DNA from: an uncultured Haemophilus sp.
GTDB taxonomy: Bacteria > Pseudomonadota > Gammaproteobacteria > Enterobacterales > Pasteurellaceae
DNA: 10,938 nt
Direction: 5' to 3'
NCBI GenBank assembly: GCA_902482195.1
Contig: CABSZQ010000016.1
Coordinates: 1-10,938, forward strand
Under the pieces are notes generated by a model. The model worked only from the letters and a program-made list of their open reading frames with translations, was not told the origin of the DNA and did not search any database. A program made the translations under genes and the position numbers. Every line of letters begins with the position of its first letter. Position 1 is the stretch's first letter. Of this stretch, positions 5,450 through 10,938 are shown in pieces.

Positions 5450-7585
5450 ATGAAACAATTATTTGCCACAACTGCCCGTGGTTTTGAAGAACTCTTAAAA
5501 GTCGAACTGACAGAGCTTGGTGCAACGGAATGTAAAATTGCACAAGGCGGCGTACATTTTCAGGCTGATGATGAAGCACTTTATCGTAGCTTATTATGGT
5601 CACGTTTAGCGTCACGTATTTTGTTACCTATTGTAAATGGCAAGGTGTATAGTGATTTAGACTTGTATTCAATTGTGACAGGGCAGGATTGGTTAAGTTA
5701 TTTTGATGAGAAAGCTACATTTTTTGTTGATTTCAACGGGACAAACCAAGAAATTCGTCACACTCAATTTGGTGCGATGCGTGTGAAAGATGCCATTGTG
5801 GATTATTTTGAACGACAAGGGAAAGCGCGTCCAAATGTGGATAAAGACTATCCAGATGTGCGAATTCATGTTTATTTGAATAAAGAAGAGCTCGTCGTTT
5901 CACTCGATTTAAGTGGCGAAGCATTACATTTACGTGGTTATCGTGAAGATACAGGGCAAGCGCCTTTACGTGAAACCTTAGCCGCAGCGATTGTGCTGCG
6001 TTCAGGTTGGAAAAAAGGGACACCATTAGTGGATCCAATGTGCGGTTCGGGCACCTTGCTAATTGAAGCCGCGCAGATGGAAGCAGAAATTGCGCCGCAA
6101 TTACATCGTTTACATTGGGGCTTTGATTGCTGGAAAGGGCATAATCAAGATGCTTGGGATAAGGTAAAAGCAGAAGCAGTACAGCAAGCAGAAACTTATT
6201 TTAATCAAAATCCAAAACCGCATTTTTATGGCTTCGATCTCGATCATCGCGTACTGAAAAAAGCGCAAAAGAATGCACAAAATGCAGGTGTGGCACATTT
6301 AATTCAGTGGAAACAAGGTGATGTCGCCGCATTAAAAAATCCAAGTCCAGATGAAGTGGGAACGGTGATTTGTAACCCGCCTTATGGTGAGCGTTTAGGC
6401 ACAACGCCTGCTTTGATTGCACTATATTCAGTCTTTGGACAACGTCTTAAAAATGAATTTGGTGGTTGGAATGCGTCAATTTTCAGTAGTGAATCTACGT
6501 TGCTTGATTGCTTGCGTATGCGTTCTCATCGTCAATTTAAAGCGAAAAATGGTCCGTTAGATTGTGTTCAAAAGAATTATCAAATTTCTGAACGTAAAGA
6601 AAGTGCGGTTGAAAATCCGCTTGAATTTGACCGCACTTCAACGGTCGCGGTAGATTTTGCGAATCGCTTACAGAAAAATATCAAGAAAATTGAAAAATGG
6701 GCGAAACAGCAAGGCCTTGATGCGTATCGTTTATATGATGCTGATTTACCGGAATATAACGTAGCGGTGGATCGTTATGGCGATCATATTGTGGTGCAAG
6801 AGTATGCCGCACCGAAAAATATTGATGAAAACAAAGCGCGTCAGCGTTTATTGGATGCAGTGACTGCAACCTTACAAGTCACTGGAATTGAAACCAATAA
6901 ACTGATTTTGAAAGTCCGTCAAAAACAAAAAGGCACCAATCAATATGAAAAATTGGCCAATAAAGGCGAATATTTCTATGTAAATGAATACGGCGCACAG
7001 CTTTGGGTGAATCTAACAGATTACTTGGATACAGGATTATTCTTAGATCATCGTTTAACCCGTAAAATGCTTGGTGAAATGGCAAAAGGTAAAGATTTCC
7101 TCAATCTTTTCGCTTATACCGGTTCTGCAACAGTGCATGCAGCATTAGGTGGGGCAAAATCAACAACGACCGTGGATATGTCTAACACCTATTTAAACTG
7201 GGCAGAGCAAAACCTGATTTTAAATGATATCGAAGGCAAACAGCACAAGCTCATACAAGCAGATTGTTTGCAGTGGTTAGAGAAATGTGATCGACAGTTT
7301 GATTTGATTTTCGTGGATCCGCCAACATTCTCGAATTCTAAACGTATGGAAGACAGCTGGGATGTTCAACGTGACCACATCAAATTAATGTGTAATCTTA
7401 AGCGTATTTTACGTCCTAACGGCACCATCGTGTTCTCGAACAATAAACGAGGTTTTAAAATGGATTTTGATGCGTTAGATGAATTGGGATTAAGTGCGGT
7501 CGAAATTTCAGCGAAAACTTTGCCACTTGATTTTGAGCGGAATAAGCAAATCCACAATTGCTGGATTGTGACAATGAAAGCCTAA
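5450..7585 (+). CDS. rlmL: Bifunctional 23S rRNA methyltransferase RlmK/L (m2G2445, m7G2069)
   Basis: RlmKL modifies G2445 (N2) and G2069 (N7) of 23S rRNA during 50S assembly, using S-adenosylmethionine. The 711 residues match the gammaproteobacterial fusion. A THUMP RNA-binding domain lies at about 45-155. The RlmL half has the SAM loop DPMCGSGT (195-202) and the catalytic NPPYG (309-313), diagnostic of amino-group N-methylation. The linker near 383-397 is encoded by an inverted pair of uptake signals. The RlmK half has a PUA-like segment (about 430-545), the SAM motif FAYTGSA (554-560), VDMS (575-578) and [12 protein letters not shown] (622-633). The ATG is preceded by a weak GAG Shine-Dalgarno, while the promoter looks good. 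The gene is monocistronic: a repeat element lies upstream, and a terminator shared with a convergent gene lies downstream. Confidence 0.97.
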   Translation: MKQLFATTARGFEELLKVELTELGATECKIAQGGVHFQADDEALYRSLLWSRLASRILLPIVNGKVYSDLDLYSIVTGQDWLSYFDEKATFFVDFNGTNQEIRHTQFGAMRVKDAIVDYFERQGKARPNVDKDYPDVRIHVYLNKEELVVSLDLSGEALHLRGYREDTGQAPLRETLAAAIVLRSGWKKGTPLVDPMCGSGTLLIEAAQMEAEIAPQLHRLHWGFDCWKGHNQDAWDKVKAEAVQQAETYFNQNPKPHFYGFDLDHRVLKKAQKNAQNAGVAHLIQWKQGDVAALKNPSPDEVGTVICNPPYGERLGTTPALIALYSVFGQRLKNEFGGWNASIFSSESTLLDCLRMRSHRQFKAKNGPLDCVQKNYQISERKESAVENPLEFDRTSTVAVDFANRLQKNIKKIEKWAKQQGLDAYRLYDADLPEYNVAVDRYGDHIVVQEYAAPKNIDENKARQRLLDAVTATLQVTGIETNKLILKVRQKQKGTNQYEKLANKGEYFYVNEYGAQLWVNLTDYLDTGLFLDHRLTRKMLGEMAKGKDFLNLFAYTGSATVHAALGGAKSTTTVDMSNTYLNWAEQNLILNDIEGKQHKLIQADCLQWLEKCDRQFDLIFVDPPTFSNSKRMEDSWDVQRDHIKLMCNLKRILRPNGTIVFSNNKRGFKMDFDALDELGLSAVEISAKTLPLDFERNKQIHNCWIVTMKA
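6601..6638. repeat. Inverted pair of DNA uptake signals inside rlmL
   Basis: AAGTGCGGT (6601-6609) and ACCGCACTT (6630-6638) face each other across 20 bp and can form a 9-bp stem in the mRNA. They encode parts of the linker between the two methyltransferase halves (ESAV at 384-387 and DRTS at 394-397). Such pairs are usually found between genes, where they can double as terminators. Here there is no T-run after the stem. Confidence 0.9.
7492..7500 (+). repeat. DNA uptake signal core near the end of rlmL
   Basis: Exact AAGTGCGGT in the codons for LSAVE (residues 681-685), between strands of the C-terminal methyltransferase domain. Confidence 0.9.
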
Positions 7586-7590
7586 TAGAA

Positions 7591-7620
7591 AAGCCCGATA
7601 ATGATTTATCGGGCTTTTTT
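7591..7620. terminator. Shared terminator between convergent rlmL and the Kef antiporter gene
   Basis: AAGCCCGATAA (7591-7601), loop TGAT, TTATCGGGCTT (7606-7616), an 11-bp perfect stem. On the plus strand it runs into TTTTTT for rlmL. On the minus strand the stem is followed by TTTTCTATT, so it can also stop the convergent antiporter transcript, whose stop codon is only 2 bp away. Confidence 0.9.
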
Positions 7621-7621
7621 A

Positions 7622-9526
7622 TTATTCGACTTCTTTTTGTTTTTCGGCTTCAGAATCATCATGAAGAAGGGTTTCAACCGCTGCTTCGTCATTGGTGTCA
7701 TCTTCTTTTTCTAAAATCTCAGCCGTTTCTTCGTTTAGTGCTTCAGCATCAGAATGTGGTTTAATGAAAGGTTTCGGCATCCAATATTTTCGGATGATGT
7801 CCGTAGAAAAACCATGTAAAACTTCTTCATTCAATCGTTCTTGATCTAAGTAACGAACTTCTGCAATGACCTCATCAGCTTCAATTTTATTGATACCTAA
7901 TTGCATCAATGTTGCATGACTAAGTGTAAGCGCAGATTCAAAGGTCTCACGTACAATAAAGTCCACATCTCGCTTAATAAGACTTACTGTCGTTTTACGG
8001 TCATAAGTTCGAGCTAAAATTGGAAGTTTCGGATAAGCATCTTTCAGATTCTGAACAATATTTTCAATACGTTGGGTATCGTTAATCCCGATGACGACAC
8101 ATTTGGCTTTTTCGATACCGGCAGCACGTAATACATCAAGGCGAATGCCATCACCGTAATAAACTTTAAAACCAAATTTGGCTGCCGCACGGATGTTTTC
8201 GATGTTGCGGTCAATCACCGATACGTTAATGCCACGAACAAGAAGCGATTGACATACGATTTGGCTGAAACGACCAAAACCAATCACGAGTACGCTATCT
8301 TCTAAATCCACAATTGGATCAAGATCGCTCGTATCGACTTTTTCCTCTTGATTTGTTGATTTACGTTGGTTGATTTTACGCATCAATAAACCAATTAATG
8401 GAGAGAATAGCATCGAGATAATGACCGCAGCAGTGAAGGTTGCATTTTGATCTTTTGTTATCACGCCTGCAGTGGTCGCAGCAGAGAAAAGTACGAATGC
8501 AAATTCACCACCGTGTGCCATGATGGTCATTCGGCCAACTGATTCTTTTCGGTCTAGTTTCGTAATACGTGCCACGGTATAAACGGCTAAGGCTTTGCCG
8601 ACGATGTAAAGGCATACGATACCTAACAACCAAACTGCATCATTGAAGACTAAACTGAGGTCAAGCGACATTCCCACGCCCATAAAGAAGAGACCGAGCA
8701 ATAAACCACGGAATGGTTCAATATCGGCTTCTAATTGGTGGCGGAATGCGGATTCTGAAAGCATTACACCCGCAACGAATGCACCCATCGCCATTGAAAG
8801 GCCACTCGCTTCCATGGCTAATGCCGCCCCTAATACCACAAGCAAAGCAGCTGCTGTCATCATTTCACGAATATGGGCTTTAGAAATCAAGCGGAAAATA
8901 GGGTTCATTAACCACTTACCCGCAACCACTAAACCGACAACGGCACCGAGTGCAATAGCAATAGATGTCCAGTTGGTTTGATGTTCAATGTGTTTGGTTT
9001 CAGGCGTTAAAAAGGCAATAGAAGCCAATAATGGCACAATGGATAAATCTTCAAAAATTAAGGTTGAAATCACCCTTTGGCCTTTTGGTGTATTCGTAAT
9101 GCCGCGTTCTTCTAATACCTGCATTACAATCGCGGTGGAAGAAAGGGTAAAGCCCATACCTGCAATAAACGCGACTTCTTTAGGAAGATGTAAAATATAG
9201 ATACCGGCAAAGGTAAGCAGAACACCACATAGCCCTACTTGTAGAAAACCTCGCCCAAAGATTGCTTTTCTCATTGCCCATAAGCGCTCTGGATGCATTT
9301 CCAACCCGATAATGAATAAGAACATCACCACGCCCAGTTCCGCCATATGGAGAACTGATTCCGCATCTTTCACTACACCGAACACCGAAGGACCAATTAA
9401 ACATCCCGCCACTAAATAACCCAACACGCTACCTAAGCCAATACGCTTAAAAAGCGGCACAATGGTTACACTAGTAGCAAGCAGGACTACAGTTTTAATT
9501 AATTCAGGGCTGACGGCATTCGACAT
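7622..9526 (-). CDS. Kef-type monovalent cation:proton antiporter (CPA2 family) with KTN domain
   Basis: This is an inner-membrane antiporter of the KefB/KefC family, which exchanges K+ (or Na+) for H+; classic Kef proteins are gated by glutathione adducts. From ATG 9526 the product has 634 residues. The membrane domain covers about 10-385, with many hydrophobic segments and the signatures GLGSVLGYLVAGCLIGP (30-46), FIIGLEMHPERLW (71-83), TLIFEDLSIVPLL (155-167) and LEADIEPFRGLLLGLFFMGVGMSLD around 265-289. The cytoplasmic KTN (RCK_N) domain, about 410-530, has the nucleotide loop GFGRFSQ (416-422) and acidic D439. The tail (about 590-634) is very acidic. No KefF-like accessory gene is adjacent. 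An upstream ATG at 9580, with a better Shine-Dalgarno (AAGG, 5-nt spacer), would add 18 residues. I chose 9526 because KefC homologues begin at that point, but this is not settled. Specific substrate is unknown. Confidence 0.9.
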   Translation of the reverse strand: MSNAVSPELIKTVVLLATSVTIVPLFKRIGLGSVLGYLVAGCLIGPSVFGVVKDAESVLHMAELGVVMFLFIIGLEMHPERLWAMRKAIFGRGFLQVGLCGVLLTFAGIYILHLPKEVAFIAGMGFTLSSTAIVMQVLEERGITNTPKGQRVISTLIFEDLSIVPLLASIAFLTPETKHIEHQTNWTSIAIALGAVVGLVVAGKWLMNPIFRLISKAHIREMMTAAALLVVLGAALAMEASGLSMAMGAFVAGVMLSESAFRHQLEADIEPFRGLLLGLFFMGVGMSLDLSLVFNDAVWLLGIVCLYIVGKALAVYTVARITKLDRKESVGRMTIMAHGGEFAFVLFSAATTAGVITKDQNATFTAAVIISMLFSPLIGLLMRKINQRKSTNQEEKVDTSDLDPIVDLEDSVLVIGFGRFSQIVCQSLLVRGINVSVIDRNIENIRAAAKFGFKVYYGDGIRLDVLRAAGIEKAKCVVIGINDTQRIENIVQNLKDAYPKLPILARTYDRKTTVSLIKRDVDFIVRETFESALTLSHATLMQLGINKIEADEVIAEVRYLDQERLNEEVLHGFSTDIIRKYWMPKPFIKPHSDAEALNEETAEILEKEDDTNDEAAVETLLHDDSEAEKQKEVE

Positions 9527-9626
9527 AGGGCAAAAAACCTTAGTAAAAACAGGGAGTATGAGAAGAAAGTTGACTTGCATTCTAGCCTTTTTTCACTAAA
9601 TAAAAAACACAGAAAAGCAAGAAATT

Positions 9627-9634
9627 GGTATAAT
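9627..9634 (+). promoter_or_regulatory. Possible extended -10 promoter for the yeaL-ygdD-hrpA cluster
   Basis: TGGTATAAT (9626-9634) holds a perfect TATAAT (9629-9634) with a TGn extension, and no clear -35. The predicted start is near 9641, giving a leader of about 50 nt that contains a small hairpin and an uptake signal. It lies in the divergent gap with the Kef gene; I see no clear promoter for the latter. Confidence 0.45.
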
Positions 9635-9661
9635 TTACAAAAACTTTACACGCATAAAAAT

Positions 9662-9683
9662 GGTCAGTTTTTTGACCGCACTT
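9662..9683 (-). repeat. DNA uptake signal with overlapping small hairpin upstream of yeaL
   Basis: ACCGCACTT (9675-9683 on the plus strand) is the only uptake signal in this window that lies between genes. Its left end overlaps an inverted repeat GGTCA (9662-9666) / TGACC (9673-9677) around six bases. It sits between the predicted promoter and the Shine-Dalgarno of yeaL. Confidence 0.85.
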
Positions 9684-9693
9684 TAGAGGTATT

Positions 9694-10146
9694 ATGACAT
9701 TACAACTCAATATGGTCGCGTTGTTATTGGTTTTATTAATTGTTTTAGGTTTAATTAGCCAAAATAGCGCGATTACCATCTCAGCCTCCGTGCTGTTAAT
9801 TATGCAGCAAACTTTATTATCCAAATACATTCCTATACTCGAACAATACGGTGTCAAAATCGGGATCATCATTTTAACGATTGGTGTCCTAGCGCCATTA
9901 GTGTCGGGAAAAATCCAACTGCCCGATCTCAGTTCATTTTTAAACTGGAAAATGGGTGTTTCTATTTTAACAGGGATATTCGTCGCATGGCTTGCGGGGA
10001 AAGGTGTGCCATTAATGAGTGAACAACCTGTTTTGGTGACAGGATTATTAATTGGTACGATTATTGGTGTGTCTTTCTTAGGAGGCATTCCGGTAGGTCC
10101 ACTTATCGCCGCCGGTATTTTAGCGATATTAGTAGGAAAATTTTAG
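9694..10146 (+). CDS. yeaL: UPF0756 (DUF441/YeaL family) membrane protein
   Basis: This small integral membrane protein of 150 residues, the usual family length, has no established function. It is almost entirely hydrophobic: segments at about 5-21, 26-42, 54-72, 86-104, 112-130 and 132-148 suggest four to six membrane passes. Conserved-looking features are [20 protein letters not shown] polar residues near 21-30, [11 protein letters not shown] (64-74), and the glycine-rich end [16 protein letters not shown] (127-142). The ATG follows AGAGGTATT, a fair Shine-Dalgarno. Its TAG stop is directly followed by the ATG of the next gene, so the two are co-transcribed. I recall adjacent UPF0756 and DUF423 genes in H. 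influenzae too. A 168-codon open frame on the opposite strand overlaps most of it and is judged a shadow. Confidence 0.9.
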   Translation: MTLQLNMVALLLVLLIVLGLISQNSAITISASVLLIMQQTLLSKYIPILEQYGVKIGIIILTIGVLAPLVSGKIQLPDLSSFLNWKMGVSILTGIFVAWLAGKGVPLMSEQPVLVTGLLIGTIIGVSFLGGIPVGPLIAAGILAILVGKF

Positions 10147-10536
10147 ATGAAAAACAAATGGTTATTTATTGCGGGATTAAGTGGCTTTTTATGTGTGGCG
10201 ATTGGTGCTTTTGCTGCACATGGATTAAGCAAGGTTTTAGAACCTAAAGAATTAGCGTGGATTGAAACGGGTGTGAAATATCAAATGTTCCACACCATTG
10301 CGATTTTAGCGATTGGCATTTTGCAATTATGCCGTGAATCATTGGTTGCAAACAAAATAGTTAATCTTGCTGCAGGGACTTGGGCATACGGTATTCTTCT
10401 TTTTAGTGGCAGCCTTTATGCACTTGCGCTTGGTGCAGGCAAATTCCTTGTTTGGGTGACACCGATTGGAGGCACGTTATTTTTAATTGGTTGGCTTTGC
10501 TTGGCTTACGGTGGTTTTAAAAGTAAATCAGTATGA
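10147..10536 (+). CDS. ygdD: DUF423 (UPF0382/YgdD family) membrane protein
   Basis: This is an inner-membrane protein of 129 residues and unknown biochemical role. Four hydrophobic segments are visible at about 5-25, 48-63, 72-96 and 101-122. The family signatures are present: GAFAAHGL (20-27), KYQMFHTIA (44-52), GSLYAL (88-93) and TPIGGTLFLIGW (105-116). The ATG comes immediately after the upstream stop, with AGGA 9 nt before it. Its own TGA overlaps the hrpA ATG in the form ATGA, which indicates translational coupling along the cluster. Nothing in the sequence links its function to the helicase; the tight packing may be only economy. Confidence 0.92.
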   Translation: MKNKWLFIAGLSGFLCVAIGAFAAHGLSKVLEPKELAWIETGVKYQMFHTIAILAIGILQLCRESLVANKIVNLAAGTWAYGILLFSGSLYALALGAGKFLVWVTPIGGTLFLIGWLCLAYGGFKSKSV

Positions 10537-10938
10537 AGAACAAATCAGTCAAACGTGAATTAAACCCGATACAACAATCTCTTTTTTCGAAACTCAAGGA
10601 TATCATGCTGGTGGATCAACGTCGTTTATCCGCTCGCATTCATGGTATTGGAAAAATTAAAAGCCAAGAGGCTCAACAAGCTGTTGCAGCTGAAATCCAA
10701 CAGCAAATTGAACAAGCAAGATTACGTGTAGAAAATCGTAAAAGTGCGGTCAAAAATCCGATTGTTTTTCCAGAGAGTTTGCCGGTTAACCAACGCAAAG
10801 CTGAAATTCAAAAACTGCTTTCTGAACATCAGGTCATTGTGGTGGCAGGGGAAACCGGTTCAGGTAAAACCACCCAATTGCCGAAAATGTGTTTGGAATT
10901 AGGTTTCGGCAATTTGGGCATGATTGGTCATACTCAAC
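10533..10938 (+). CDS. hrpA: DEAH-box ATP-dependent RNA helicase HrpA (N-terminus only, cut by window edge)
   Basis: HrpA is a DEAH-box RNA helicase; in E. coli it acts in mRNA processing and in resolving stalled ribosomes. 135 codons are visible of a protein normally about 1300 residues long. The N-terminal 1-75 is charged and Gln-rich, and probably helical. The helicase core starts near 80 (PESLPVNQRKAEI), with Walker A GETGSGKTTQLPK at 106-118 and GMIGHTQ at 129-135, which precedes motif Ia. The DEAH box lies beyond the window. The ATG overlaps the ygdD stop (ATGA), so the start is well fixed by coupling, although no strong Shine-Dalgarno is seen. RNA helicase identity is firm. HrpA rather than HrpB is favoured by the N-terminal extension ahead of Walker A. 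Confidence 0.93.
   Translation, partial: MKNKSVKRELNPIQQSLFSKLKDIMLVDQRRLSARIHGIGKIKSQEAQQAVAAEIQQQIEQARLRVENRKSAVKNPIVFPESLPVNQRKAEIQKLLSEHQVIVVAGETGSGKTTQLPKMCLELGFGNLGMIGHTQ
10742..10750 (+). repeat. DNA uptake signal core in hrpA
   Basis: Exact AAGTGCGGT encoding the KSAVK stretch (70-74), just before the helicase core. The same KSAV peptide appears at the uptake signal in mltA, since both copies use the same reading frame. Confidence 0.9.

Noticed and set aside
5235..5615. 126-codon minus-strand open frame across the start of rlmL
   Set aside because: Its C-terminal part translates the palindromic repeat and the rest is antisense to the rlmL N-terminus. No ribosome site or family match.
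9582..10088. 168-codon open frame on the minus strand opposite the UPF0756 gene
   Set aside because: It is longer than the real gene but reads as Pro/Ile/Asn-rich antisense of a hydrophobic protein, matches no family I know, and would stop 1 bp from the Kef frame. The plus-strand frame has a clear family match and Shine-Dalgarno.

Overview
This window comes from a chromosome of the Pasteurellaceae, most probably a Haemophilus species. The strongest evidence is nine exact copies of the 9-bp Haemophilus-type DNA uptake signal core AAGTGCGGT/ACCGCACTT, where about 0.1 would be expected by chance. The AT-rich base composition and the close similarity of the proteins to remembered H. influenzae families agree with this. 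The species cannot be fixed from the sequence alone; H. parainfluenzae or a near relative fits well.

Layout, left to right. (1) Positions 1-1924, minus strand: the conserved translation/transcription operon metY (initiator tRNA-fMet) - rimP - nusA. nusA runs off the left edge. Two tandem Rho-independent terminator-like hairpins separate the tRNA from rimP. (2) Positions 2116-4004, plus strand: mltA (lipoprotein lytic transglycosylase) and tcdA (tRNA ct6A37 cyclase), overlapping by one base and closed by a terminator. (3) Positions 4172-5155: znuA, a periplasmic zinc-binding protein with a long His-rich loop. It stands alone without znuB or znuC and is followed by its own terminator. (4) Positions 5205-5449: a gene-free stretch filled by a nested palindromic element with 15-bp terminal inverted repeats plus two further hairpins, a MITE-like or REP-like intergenic repeat. 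(5) Positions 5450-7585: rlmL, the fused 23S rRNA methyltransferase RlmK/L, ending in a terminator shared with a convergent gene. (6) Positions 7622-9526, minus strand: a Kef-type (CPA2) cation/proton antiporter with a cytoplasmic KTN domain. (7) Positions 9694-10938, plus strand: a tight cluster of two small membrane proteins (UPF0756/YeaL and DUF423/YgdD) and the start of hrpA (DEAH RNA helicase), which runs off the right edge.

Most genes serve RNA and ribosome biology: initiator tRNA, 30S maturation (RimP), transcription elongation and termination (NusA), tRNA modification (TcdA), 23S rRNA methylation (RlmL) and RNA helicase (HrpA). The rest serve the envelope and ion homeostasis (MltA, ZnuA, Kef). 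This is an ordinary core-genome region: I see no prophage, transposase, CRISPR array, toxin-antitoxin module or defence system. The points worth a second look are the palindromic element upstream of rlmL, the inverted uptake-signal pair that encodes the RlmL inter-domain linker, the tandem terminators ahead of rimP-nusA, and the repeat-built His loop of ZnuA.
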